A stretch of 64,000 bases of DNA from Porphyridium purpureum (lineage: Eukaryota; Rhodophyta; Bangiophyceae; Porphyridiales; Porphyridiaceae): positions 2,108,001-2,172,000 of the forward strand of contig VRMN01000003.1 of assembly GCA_008690995.1 (NCBI GenBank), written 5' to 3'. The notes below the pieces were generated by a model. It was given only the letters and a program-made list of their open reading frames with translations, had not been told where the DNA came from and did not search any database. Both the position numbers and the translations under genes were made by a program. This document shows, piece after piece, positions 18,707 through 27,328 of this stretch (the first letter of the stretch is position 1; the number at the start of each line of letters is the position of its first letter).

Positions 18707-19318
18707 ATGGCGGCGGATGACGAGTGGTCGGCTGGCGCGCTTGAAGAACAGCCGGCGCCAGAGACAGGGTTGGACGCGCTGATTTGCCCGATATGTTTAT
18801 CGGCGCTTGGCGCGTCCGACGAGGGCGGGAGCCGCACAACAGCAGCAGCGGACTTTTCATGCTTCACACCAATGGAAATGGTACCAGGCGCGCCCGCCGA
18901 TACTGCCGTCGGTGCGGCTGCCGCCCCGGCGTCCGTGGACAAAATGGCGCAGGCTGGTGCTGAGATATCAGTGATAAAAGATTGCGGCCACGCCTTTGAC
19001 AAGGCGTGTTTGATGCAGTGGGTTGCGCGCGGAGGAGACTCGTGTCCGGTCTGTCGCGCGCCCATACCCGGTGTGGAGCGCCCGCGCCGCACCAAGACCA
19101 ACCCGGAACTGTTCAGTGCTGGTGTGGGGATGCCGGCTCTCACAAGGGAGGAATGGCTTCTTCGAGATGAAGAGTCGATAACACCGGTCGACTTCTTCGG
19201 CAGGCGGATGGAGTACACGGAATATAGCAGGATTGTACCACCAGGCAGGAGACCACAGCGTTTCAAGTCGTTTGGCGCTCATGTACTGCGAATATTGCGC
19301 ATGTCTGCGGACGACTGA
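18707..19318 (+). CDS. RING-finger protein, probable E3 ubiquitin ligase
   Basis: The 203-residue protein starts at the ATG at 18707. A RING domain begins with CPICL near residue 27, but the second half (CGHAFDKACLMQW and CPVC) comes only about 60 residues later, after an Ala/Gly-rich insertion. The position that normally supplies a Cys or His ligand after CGH is Asp (CGHAFD); Asp can bind zinc in some RING proteins such as RBX1. The C-terminal 70 or so residues are basic with no known domain. There is no transmembrane segment. E3 activity is inferred from the fold; substrate is unknown. Confidence 0.75.
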   Translation: MAADDEWSAGALEEQPAPETGLDALICPICLSALGASDEGGSRTTAAADFSCFTPMEMVPGAPADTAVGAAAAPASVDKMAQAGAEISVIKDCGHAFDKACLMQWVARGGDSCPVCRAPIPGVERPRRTKTNPELFSAGVGMPALTREEWLLRDEESITPVDFFGRRMEYTEYSRIVPPGRRPQRFKSFGAHVLRILRMSADD

Positions 19319-19760
19319 TTTTGAGAGAGGCCGAACAGCCTGGCAGAGGTGGACCGCGTGCTCAAGGCGACTGCGACGAGACAATACCGCACGCGCAGGT
19401 GCGCACAATTTGATATGGACAGTGGTGCTTTCGCGCTTGCCCGGAGCTTCCTGTGTTGACTCCGGGGCGCGATGCTTTCGTTGCTGACCAAATGTCGACG
19501 GGCTTGAACTACCTAGTGAATGTCCGCGGAAGGGGCTTGTGGAAGACGCACAGAATGGTGGAGCCGAATGAGGCTTAATGTTTAACAATTTCTGAACACG
19601 TTCACGCCTCAGTTCGTTGTTCCATAGCACTGACTCTTCTTTCTCGTGTCCTTGTTTTTAATGCTCGGGACTAGCCGACGGCCATAGTGCGCCAGGTAAG
19701 CTGCGATGGGGGTACAAAGCCCGCCCGCCCAAAACAACGTGGATGTGGCAGACTTGCGCG
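19319..19760. other. Convergent intergenic region
   Basis: 442 bp between the stops of the RING gene (+) and the NhaD gene (-). I see no protein, RNA gene or repeat in it and no GTACAG/CTGTAC element; it presumably holds both 3' untranslated regions. Confidence 0.4.
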
Positions 19761-21524
19761 CTAGAAGGGCAAAGATGCCACGAGCGGCGAATGGCCGAAC
19801 AAGGCAGACTGCAGAGCGTAGACGCCAAAACCAGCAAAGAAGCCGATGGCAGCCGGTACTGAAATCTTTTTCACGTACCACATGAAATCGACTTTCTCCA
19901 TGCCCATGAGCGCCACTCCGGCTGCCGACCCAATCACCAGAATGCTGCCACCAACGCCAGCCGAGTACGCAATCAGCTGCCACAGTGCCGAGTCGACAGG
20001 GAAGTCGTTCAAGTTGTACATGCCCATGGTTGCCGCGACCAGCGGGACATTGTCGACAACCGCGCTCAGTAAGCCTATCGCCATGGCAATAAGCTCCCGT
20101 GACGGCACGTGCGAGTCCAGATAGACAGCGAGCTCCTGCAATAAACCAGCCGACTGCAGGCCAGCGACAGTTAATAGGATACCGAGGAAAAATAGCGTAC
20201 CGGCCACATCAATACGCGCGAGAGCGGCAGATGCTCGCAAGTTCTGCTTCGACTCATCGCCCGCGTGGATCACGTCTGTGATCAGCCACAGAGTGCCCAG
20301 GCCCGAAATCATGCCCAGGAAGGGCGGCAGGCCGGTGACGGTCTTGAAAATGGGGACAGAAATGAGTGCCGACAGGCCGACAGCGAAAACCAGCTTTCCG
20401 CGCGTGTCCAAGTCCAAAGGCGTTTCGCTTTCGTCATCCGTAAACCCGCTCGGCTCACGTGTTGGTTTCTCGACCTTGCCGCTCATGGACGGGGTCAAAT
20501 AGGCCAGCGCGCCTCCCATGCACGCCAAAGACGGGAGTAGCAAATCCCTCATGGTGGTCAGCGTTGAAATGTTGCCATTCATCCACAACATGGTTGTTGT
20601 AACGTCACCGATAGGTGTCCAGGCGCCTCCGGCATTCGCGGCGATCACGACAACGGACCCAAACAGCTTGCGCTCCTCGGGGTCCTTGATAAGCTTGCGC
20701 AGCAGCGAAACCATCACGATGGTCGATGTAAGATTATCCAGCATGGAGCTCATAAAAAAGGTGATCAGACCAATAACCCACAGAAGTGCCTGTCGGGAGT
20801 TTGTGCGAATCAGATCGGTCACCAGTTTGAAGCCATTGTGAGCGTCCACAATTTCTACAATGGTCATGGCGCCGACCAAAAAGTAGATGATCTCAGATAC
20901 CTCGCTCAGCGCATGGTTCAGATTTGCCAACACCAGCGCGTGGCCCTCCGCAGTCTGGCCGCCAGCGGCCGTGCCCAAGATAGCCCAGACGCCTACGCTC
21001 ATCAGTAGCGCCACGCCCGTCTTATTGAAGTCGAGAATCTCTTCAAGAATGATGCCGGCATAGCCCACCACAAACACCGCCCAAAGCGCCACGCTCTCAT
21101 GGTCGGAAATCCAATCGTGCTGCACCAAAGCCGCCACAATACTCACGAACAAACCAACACCGATTGTCCTCACCAGATCCGAGATGCGACTTTGGTCACG
21201 AGCCTCCTGCAGCGCCGCCGGCACGTCGCCGTGCGAACTCGCACCCGCATCGGGCACGCCGTTCTCCGCGGCGCTGCTCTTGGTCTTCTCCTCCGTCCCG
21301 CTAGATTCCTTCATGCACAGCTGCGTTCGCCCACGAGCCAACGCTCCATGCGTGCTCACCTTCTGCCCAACCCCACTTACGCGCCGAGTGCTATACTGAC
21401 ACAGCCGCCGACCAGGAGATCGCTGCGAGAGCTCACATGCGTGCCGCGTTCGCATGCATCGTCCGAAGCTTGCTTCCCCGCTGCGCGCAGCTATTCCGCC
21501 GCCCACAAATCCCGCAAGCACCAT
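19761..21524 (-). CDS. NHD1: NhaD-type sodium/proton antiporter, probably plastid envelope
   Basis: The protein has 587 residues. The first 115 or so are hydrophilic and Arg/Ser-rich, suiting a plastid transit peptide. About a dozen hydrophobic segments follow. Recognisable NhaD/ArsB-superfamily signatures are SEIIYFLVGAMTIVEIVDAH, SSMLDNLTSTIVM, ANAGGAWTPIGDVTTTMLW and LSAVVDNVPLVAATMGMY, with the conserved Asp-Asn and Thr-rich helix breaks expected for ion binding. Plant NHD1 exports sodium from the chloroplast stroma and supports pyruvate uptake. Its role here in sodium export by a marine alga is inferred. The gene is divergent from glyoxalase II. Confidence 0.9.
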   Translation of the reverse strand: MVLAGFVGGGIAARSGEASFGRCMRTRHACELSQRSPGRRLCQYSTRRVSGVGQKVSTHGALARGRTQLCMKESSGTEEKTKSSAAENGVPDAGASSHGDVPAALQEARDQSRISDLVRTIGVGLFVSIVAALVQHDWISDHESVALWAVFVVGYAGIILEEILDFNKTGVALLMSVGVWAILGTAAGGQTAEGHALVLANLNHALSEVSEIIYFLVGAMTIVEIVDAHNGFKLVTDLIRTNSRQALLWVIGLITFFMSSMLDNLTSTIVMVSLLRKLIKDPEERKLFGSVVVIAANAGGAWTPIGDVTTTMLWMNGNISTLTTMRDLLLPSLACMGGALAYLTPSMSGKVEKPTREPSGFTDDESETPLDLDTRGKLVFAVGLSALISVPIFKTVTGLPPFLGMISGLGTLWLITDVIHAGDESKQNLRASAALARIDVAGTLFFLGILLTVAGLQSAGLLQELAVYLDSHVPSRELIAMAIGLLSAVVDNVPLVAATMGMYNLNDFPVDSALWQLIAYSAGVGGSILVIGSAAGVALMGMEKVDFMWYVKKISVPAAIGFFAGFGVYALQSALFGHSPLVASLPF

Positions 21525-21887
21525 TGCTCCAGCCGCCGTGCCACCTCAGCCTGCGCAGTGTCCTGCGCGACCGAGCTCAGTCCTCTGTGTCCTCCTCTCT
21601 GTCCTTCTGTCTCGCTCTGTCTCCCCCCTCTCCATCCCGAAGCCAGTCGCTCCAGCTCGAAAAACGCACGTGCGCGTCAGCCGCAAGCCGTGAGAAAAAG
21701 GCATATTAAAACGGTGCCGTTTCATGAGATTGAACTGTACTTTCCGCATGGAACTTGACGAGTGCGCGTGTGCAGCCGCGACATGGAAGACAGGGAGAGA
21801 GGGAGAGATTGTGTGTGTGTGGGTGAGTCGAAGAGGTGCAGAGCGCGCTGGGCGAGCGGGTTGCCGCGCAAGGTCACGGCGTGCGTG
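21525..21887. promoter_or_regulatory. Divergent promoter, NhaD (-) and glyoxalase II (+)
   Basis: The 363 bp gap repeats the composition switch in small: C/T-rich on the plus strand near 21560-21660 and G/T- and G/A-rich at about 21785-21840. One CTGTAC lies at 21735-21740. The frame upstream of the glyoxalase ATG is open back to 21762 but reads as leader sequence. Confidence 0.5.
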
Positions 21888-22676
21888 ATGGAAATCGCGT
21901 CGATGCCCGTGGTGGCGGTGGAGTGTCTGGGAGATAACTACGCGTACGTGGTGGAGTGTCCGCACACGCGCACGTGCGCCGTCGTGGATGCCGTGGAGGT
22001 GAGCAAGGTGATGGGCGCCGTGAGCGCGCGCGGGCTAGAGCTCACGCATGTGCTGACCACGCACAAGCACTGGGATCACGCCAGTGGGAATCTTGAGATG
22101 AAGGCGCTCTACCCGCACGTGCAGGTGGTGGGTGGACGCAACGACGATGTGCCTGCCGCCACAATGGCCGTGAGCGACGGCGACACCTTCCGCGTGGGAT
22201 CGCTCGAGGTCACGTGTCTATGGACACCGTGCCACACGCGCGGACATATCTGCTACTATGTGCGCAGTTTAGAAACGCAGGATGATCCCGGAGCAGTGTT
22301 CACTGGCGACACGCTGTTCATAGCAGGCTGCGGCCGCTTCTTTGAAGGAAGCGCAAACGACATGTGCGCCGCGCTCAGCAAGCTGGCCAGCCTCCCGGAC
22401 GACACAAGAGTGTACTGCGGCCATGAATACACCGTCGCCAACCTGCGCTTCGCGCTAAGCATAGAGCCAGACAGCGAGCCGCTCCAGGCCAAGCTCGCTT
22501 GGGCCAACGAACAACGCAGCCGACAGGCTCCCACAATACCGTCGCTTATCTCTGACGAAAAGAGCACCAACCCGTTTTTGCGCACAGACGTGCCAAGCGT
22601 CCAGGCCGCCGTGCAGCAATCCGAACCCATTGCCACCATGCAAGCGCTCCGCGACCGCAAAAACGCCTTCAAGTAG
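21888..22676 (+). CDS. Hydroxyacylglutathione hydrolase (glyoxalase II)
   Basis: The enzyme hydrolyses S-D-lactoylglutathione to D-lactate and glutathione, the second step of methylglyoxal detoxification. The ATG at 21888 gives 262 residues, close to the cytosolic human HAGH (about 260); 42 further upstream codons are excluded as leader. Metallo-beta-lactamase ligands are all visible: HKHWDH (HxHxDH) near residue 60, the His of TPCHTRGH, the Asp of FTGDTLFIAGCGRFFEG and the His of YCGHEYT. The last block, with NPFLR, matches the glyoxalase II C-terminal helix that binds glutathione. No targeting peptide is evident from this start, so a cytosolic form is likely. Confidence 0.93.
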   Translation: MEIASMPVVAVECLGDNYAYVVECPHTRTCAVVDAVEVSKVMGAVSARGLELTHVLTTHKHWDHASGNLEMKALYPHVQVVGGRNDDVPAATMAVSDGDTFRVGSLEVTCLWTPCHTRGHICYYVRSLETQDDPGAVFTGDTLFIAGCGRFFEGSANDMCAALSKLASLPDDTRVYCGHEYTVANLRFALSIEPDSEPLQAKLAWANEQRSRQAPTIPSLISDEKSTNPFLRTDVPSVQAAVQQSEPIATMQALRDRKNAFK

Positions 22677-23138
22677 TTTGCCCGGCCACAACACCCCGAA
22701 GCGCCGCCACGCTCATTCCGGCCACGGCGTTCTGTAAATGGTTTATTGGTTTATCGGCTTATAGGCTTAACGGTTTATTGGTTCGATCGGTTTCACCGTG
22801 GTGGATCGCCTCAGCGTCGCACAAGTGGCGGATGCGGGACCACGTGGAAACACGGACGAGAGTGGCAATCTGTGCTCGCCGACCGTCGCACTCGCAAAGA
22901 CGCTAAGCGGGAAGAAGAGCTCAACCCACGCGCTAACCCGTGCACACGTATAAAGTGCGGGAGCAGTTTTGCTGGAGCCTTTGCGAGCGTCGATTGGGCC
23001 GTTTGGCGACTTTCGTTTACGGATTCACGCGCGTTTGGTGCGAGTCACAGACGGAGAAGCCGAATCATTGTTTCTTTGTTTCTTCTTCCTGTTCTACATT
23101 GGTAGCGGCGTTGGTCGTGAAACAGTTTTGAGGTCGCC
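22677..23138 (+). promoter_or_regulatory. Promoter region of glutamate 5-kinase
   Basis: A 462 bp gap. Near 22738-22790 there is a cluster of imperfect GGTTTAT repeats (GGTTTATTGG, GGTTTATCGG, GGCTTAACGG). The best TATA candidate is TATAAAG at 22949-22955, about 190 bp before the ATG, which would leave a 5' leader of roughly 160 bases. No GTACAG element was seen. Confidence 0.45.
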
Positions 23139-24518
23139 ATGTCAGAAATTTTGCCGCCTACAGCGCCAAGCTCCGGCGGGACAGGGCGCTCGGATAAAAC
23201 CATTCTGGGCCGGTCCGTCCCGCAGATGACAAGTGACAGTGAGAGTGACATCGACAATGTGCGGCGAAACCAGTCACTGGCAGAACTGACGGGGTTCAGT
23301 CACGAGCCGGACACGCCGACGGTGGTGATCAAAGTGGGGACCTCCACGATTATGCGAGAAAGTAGCCCGGCGTCTGATTCAGTAGTGACGGCCTCGAGCG
23401 TCGCAGAGGCGGCCGGTATGTCTTTGGACGCGGACGAAGGTGAGCTGGCGATCTCGACGCTAGCGCTGCTGACAGATACGATTCTGACGCTCAAGCGCGG
23501 CGGTTTTGGTGTGGTTCTGGTCACGTCGGGAGCCGTAGGCATGGGATGCCGCGAAATGGGCATCACGCAGCGCCCGGACAGTCTTGCCGCCAAGCAGGCA
23601 CTTGCGGCTGTGGGGCAACTGAAGCTCATGCAGGCGTACGCTGACTTGTTTCGCCTGGGTAACCAGCCGGTGGCGCAAGTGCTCCTGTCGCGCACGGATT
23701 TCACCCAGAAGCATCAATACTTCAACGCGCGGAATACGCTGATGGAGCTGCTGAAGCTCGGCGTCATTCCCATTGTGAATGAGAATGACACAGTCGCGAC
23801 CGAGGAGCTGCGCTTCGGTGATAATGACTCGCTCAGTGCGTTTGTGGCCGGGCTCGTGAGCGCCAAGTGGCTGTTCCTGCTCACTGACGTGGACCAGCTG
23901 TACACGGACAATCCACGCAACAACCCAGACGCAGAACCTATCGCAGTGGTCAAGAACATTGAGGAGCTGGATGTCGGATTCGGTCAGAGCGGCAAGGGCG
24001 GTACGCAGTGGGGTACGGGGGGTATGATCACCAAAATTGTCGCAGCGCGACTGGCCACGGCAGCCGGCGTCACGGTGTGTGTTTCGCACGGTCGGCATCC
24101 TCACCGCATTCTGGACTTTGTCATGAATCGCGGCGAAATGTGCGGTACGGTCTTCATTGCGCGCTCGCGCAAGGCAGCCATCCGCAAGGGCCGCAAGCGC
24201 TGGATTGCGCAGGGCCTCGTACCGCGCGGCAAGATCTGGATTGATGACGGCGCGGTGCGTGCCATTCGCATGAAGAAGAGCTTGTTCCCCGTTGGCGTGC
24301 GAAAGGTTGAGGGCAGCTTTGAGTCCAACAATTCGATCACTGTGCTCGATTTGCAGGACCGCGAGGTCGCGTGCGGCATTTCCAACTTCTCACGCGATGA
24401 ATGCGAGATGATTCTCGGCAAGCACAGCGATGAGGTCAACGAAATCCTCGGTTATCACGCCGACGAAGAGCTTATCCACCGCGGCAATCTCGTTGTATTC
24501 AAGATGGAGGATTGCTAG
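23139..24518 (+). CDS. proB: Glutamate 5-kinase with PUA domain
   Basis: The enzyme phosphorylates glutamate to glutamyl-5-phosphate, the first and regulated step of proline synthesis. It has 459 residues. After an N-terminal tail of about 60 residues, the amino-acid-kinase domain shows IKVGTSTI, VTSGAVGMG, NENDTVATEELRFGDND, LLTDVDQLYT and GTGGMITK. A C-terminal PUA domain (about 350-455) carries GKIWIDDGA and SNFSRDE. This is the bacterial/yeast arrangement, a separate kinase with PUA, not the bifunctional P5CS fusion of plants and animals. Proline is also an osmolyte, which suits a marine alga, but regulation is not visible in the sequence. Confidence 0.94.
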   Translation: MSEILPPTAPSSGGTGRSDKTILGRSVPQMTSDSESDIDNVRRNQSLAELTGFSHEPDTPTVVIKVGTSTIMRESSPASDSVVTASSVAEAAGMSLDADEGELAISTLALLTDTILTLKRGGFGVVLVTSGAVGMGCREMGITQRPDSLAAKQALAAVGQLKLMQAYADLFRLGNQPVAQVLLSRTDFTQKHQYFNARNTLMELLKLGVIPIVNENDTVATEELRFGDNDSLSAFVAGLVSAKWLFLLTDVDQLYTDNPRNNPDAEPIAVVKNIEELDVGFGQSGKGGTQWGTGGMITKIVAARLATAAGVTVCVSHGRHPHRILDFVMNRGEMCGTVFIARSRKAAIRKGRKRWIAQGLVPRGKIWIDDGAVRAIRMKKSLFPVGVRKVEGSFESNNSITVLDLQDREVACGISNFSRDECEMILGKHSDEVNEILGYHADEELIHRGNLVVFKMEDC

Positions 24519-24803
24519 ACAAATCACTGGAGCAGAAAGGTGCGCCTATCGATTGGTTAGGTAGAGATACAGCGCTTAAAGGATTATAAATGCAGATACT
24601 ATCGCTTGCAGAATGAGCGATGTAGGATGGCTCTTGTCTTTGTCATTCGGGAGTCCTACGCACGTGTTATTCCGGACGGCTCCTGCTGTCACCAACGCAC
24701 CCAACCGTAATAACCAGAGGAGAGCAAATAAACACGGAATTCGAGGACAACAAGCGTCACCAAAGAGAGAAGCAGCGCCAAAAAGAAAGAGTTCGGGAGT
24801 AGG
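24519..24803 (+). promoter_or_regulatory. Promoter region with TATA candidate
   Basis: The 285 bp gap contains TATAAAT at 24585-24591, about 215 bp upstream of the next ATG. Nothing else was recognised. Confidence 0.35.
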
Positions 24804-26186
24804 ATGGAGGTCATGAGCAGAAGGAGTCAAACCGGCCCGTTTCAATCGCAAGCGTACTCTTCCGCGCGGATGGGGGCTCTAGTTCCCGTGCTGGCGGTGT
24901 ATTTGCTCTGTCTGAGTGGCGTGCGCAGCACAGAGCACGGGTACAACGCGCAGCTCGATCCAGAGCGTATGACGACGCAAGAAGTGGATGCCGAGCTTGT
25001 AATGCTTGGCCAGAAGCTTGCGCAGGAGATGCAGGCGGTAGGTGCGTTTGAGCGCGGTGTGGAACAGATCACGAAGGAGCTGGAGCGGCAGGAGCTCAAG
25101 TACGACCAGCAGAGGAAGCGCCTCGCGGATTTGGACGCGGAGAGTGCGTCGATGCGTGCTCGGCTTGCCGTCGTCACCGACGAAGCAAACGCTCAGCAGC
25201 GGCTGCTTGAAGCAAAGCAAGGCGAGCTGGAAGAGACTAAGCGCACCAAACAGCTCCTGGAGGACAACTGGCACGCGCTCAAGCTGACTGACTACCTTGA
25301 GAAGCGCGCCGAACAGTTTGGTCCCGTTTCGCGCACCCTCGTGACGCGCGCAGTCCAGGACGCCTTGCCATTTGCATCTGGCAAAGTGCGTACGTTGCGT
25401 GCCTACCGTGAGCAGCACCCGATCGCCGCGAAAATCGTACTGGCGACTGTGTCCTTCGGCTCGGCGGCATGTATTTTTACAGTGCTCAGGCTGTGGCATA
25501 TTTACCATGGTGTGATTACCATGGCTGGCGTCGTTCTGGTGCTGGATGCATGGGGCGCCTTGGCCACGCTGGTGATGTTAAGCCTGGACGTGATGCTGGG
25601 CGTGGACCCCGTGTGGGCCATGAGACTGCATCATGAGCAAATGTTCTGGGTGGTTGTGCTGGGCACGCTGTTTTTCTTTCTTGTGGCGCTCACGACACGC
25701 GTAGTGTACCTGGCATCGCACCTGTCGATCAGCAAGTTTGGCGAGCTTGTGGTGCTGATCATGGTGCAGCGCCATTTCATTATCACGGTGCTGATGGGTT
25801 CGCTCGCACCAAACGAGACAGAGCAGACGCAGCACGCTCGATTTCTGACTTTGTACGCGCTCACCACGGCCTTGTTCGCGCTCTTTTTCTACACGCGCCT
25901 CGAAGAAGTAACCGGCATGAAGAGCCCAGCCGAGCTTTTGGCATGGGTGCGCATCAACCTTCGACCCATTCTGTCCGCCCTCATGTTCTCCCGTGACAGC
26001 GCCAAGCGACTCAGCTCGAGGGCCGCGCTCAGGTCAGACCGAGCGTACCGCAGCTTGTCAAAATCCAGGAAACACAAGCACTCTGGTTCCGACTCCGACG
26101 ACTCGTACCATTCAGACGATAACACGTCGTCTGTCGATGCGAGCCACGATGACGAGCTGCGTAACTCGTCGGACAGTTCAGACTAG
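24804..26186 (+). CDS. Unrecognised membrane protein: signal peptide, coiled coil, five membrane segments
   Basis: I do not recognise this 460-residue protein. An ATG at codon 23 (24870) begins a classic signal peptide (MGALVPVLAVYLLCL) ending near residue 42. Residues about 55-155 form a strongly charged heptad-rich coiled coil. Five hydrophobic segments follow at about 207-228, 236-262, 280-302, 312-333 and 346-364. The C-terminal tail is Arg/Lys-rich and then Ser/Asp-rich (about 400-460) and looks phosphorylatable. The coiled coil is therefore predicted to be lumenal or extracellular. The next gene starts only 49 bp downstream on the same strand. Confidence 0.8.
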   Translation: MEVMSRRSQTGPFQSQAYSSARMGALVPVLAVYLLCLSGVRSTEHGYNAQLDPERMTTQEVDAELVMLGQKLAQEMQAVGAFERGVEQITKELERQELKYDQQRKRLADLDAESASMRARLAVVTDEANAQQRLLEAKQGELEETKRTKQLLEDNWHALKLTDYLEKRAEQFGPVSRTLVTRAVQDALPFASGKVRTLRAYREQHPIAAKIVLATVSFGSAACIFTVLRLWHIYHGVITMAGVVLVLDAWGALATLVMLSLDVMLGVDPVWAMRLHHEQMFWVVVLGTLFFFLVALTTRVVYLASHLSISKFGELVVLIMVQRHFIITVLMGSLAPNETEQTQHARFLTLYALTTALFALFFYTRLEEVTGMKSPAELLAWVRINLRPILSALMFSRDSAKRLSSRAALRSDRAYRSLSKSRKHKHSGSDSDDSYHSDDNTSSVDASHDDELRNSSDSSD

Positions 26187-26196
26187 GAGCCGACTG

Positions 26197-26203
26197 TATA
26201 AAG
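26197..26203 (+). promoter_or_regulatory. TATA-like element in a 48-bp intergenic gap
   Basis: TATAAAG lies 32 bases upstream of the first ATG of the PpiC-rhodanese gene, in a gap of only 48 bp. Transcription starting the usual 25-30 bp downstream would leave almost no 5' leader before that ATG, so a start at the next ATG (26277) is also possible. Confidence 0.4.
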
Positions 26204-26234
26204 TATTGATCTCGGAGATTCGTGTAGCGGTAGG

Positions 26235-27185
26235 ATGGAGGCAACGGCGACGGAGAGCGTGGAGAGCGTGGAGACCATGGCCGTGACGCTGGCTTTCACA
26301 AGCTCGGCTGCCGCGCTCGCGAACAGAGACGCACAGAACAGTGCATGCGGTGAGCTACGCAAGCAGGTGTGCGAGTGTGGAGCGGCTGCTGCTGGCGCGG
26401 TGCTCGCGACAAAGCCGCGGGTGAGCTCTTTATCTCTACGTGGGTACTCCGGTGCTGTTGCGCGGTGGCGCCTAGCGGCGTATGTCCAGGAGGAACAGGA
26501 GGGCCGCGGGAATGCGAACGCGGAGGACAAGCCGCGCAAGGTGACGGCGGCCTTCGTGAGGCACATTCAGCTTGACGCAGAGGAAATGGCAGTGCGTGTG
26601 TTGGACATGTTGCGCGAAAGCAGCGCGGCCGGCGCCGAGAAGGCCAAAGCGACATTTGAAGAATTGGCCAAATTGTCGGTGTGTGACACAAAGGAGCAAG
26701 CCGGGAATCTGGGCTGGGTTCGGAAAGGCACGATGGTTCCTGAACTGGAACGCGCCGCGTTTGCCGCAGAGCCAGGCGAGTTTTTCATTGTCAAGTCGCG
26801 TCTCGGGTGGCATGTCGGTCAGGTGGACGCCAAGTCGTACGATGATTTGTCCATCACAATGGACCAGTTTCTGGAGCGATATCCTGGCTGCCTGCAGGGC
26901 ACCAGCGTGCAACTCGTCGACGTGCGAGAACGCGGTGAGCTAGAGCAACCTGGATACGGCCTGCTTTCGGGCTTTCTCTCCGTCCCTACAAGCGAGTATG
27001 TGGACTGGGGCCCGGCGCTTCTCAAGGGAGAGCTCTTGGACAAGGAAAAGGAAACACTGGTCATGTGCAAGTCTGGTGTGCGAGCACAACAGATGTGCGT
27101 CTTTTTCGCACAGCAGGGTATTCGTAATCTCAAGTTTATCATCGGAGGCATGGATGAGTTCATCAAGAGAAATCCCAAAACGTAG
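26235..27185 (+). CDS. Plastid-type PpiC (parvulin) peptidyl-prolyl isomerase fused to rhodanese
   Basis: The protein has 316 residues. Residues 1-95 are Ala/Ser/Arg-rich, consistent with a plastid transit peptide. The parvulin-type domain spans about 102-198 and shows the family block GNLGWVRKGTMVPELE and the C-terminal strand GWHVGQVD. A rhodanese domain follows at about 210-315, with LVDVRE and the active-site loop CKSGVRAQQ with Cys278. The same fusion exists in plant chloroplasts (the Arabidopsis PpiC-rhodanese protein). The retained Cys suggests sulfurtransferase capacity; the physiological partner is not known. Confidence 0.88.
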   Translation: MEATATESVESVETMAVTLAFTSSAAALANRDAQNSACGELRKQVCECGAAAAGAVLATKPRVSSLSLRGYSGAVARWRLAAYVQEEQEGRGNANAEDKPRKVTAAFVRHIQLDAEEMAVRVLDMLRESSAAGAEKAKATFEELAKLSVCDTKEQAGNLGWVRKGTMVPELERAAFAAEPGEFFIVKSRLGWHVGQVDAKSYDDLSITMDQFLERYPGCLQGTSVQLVDVRERGELEQPGYGLLSGFLSVPTSEYVDWGPALLKGELLDKEKETLVMCKSGVRAQQMCVFFAQQGIRNLKFIIGGMDEFIKRNPKT

Positions 27186-27328
27186 ATTCTAGATTACTGG
27201 TAGACGTAGCTCTGCACAAAGGAGCATGTGCGATGAATAAACCAAAGAGCGACCATCACCTAAATCATGAGCTTGATAGCAAAACCGAAATGGGTCAAGC
27301 ACAGGAACCACCCTGAGTGCCACAAAAC

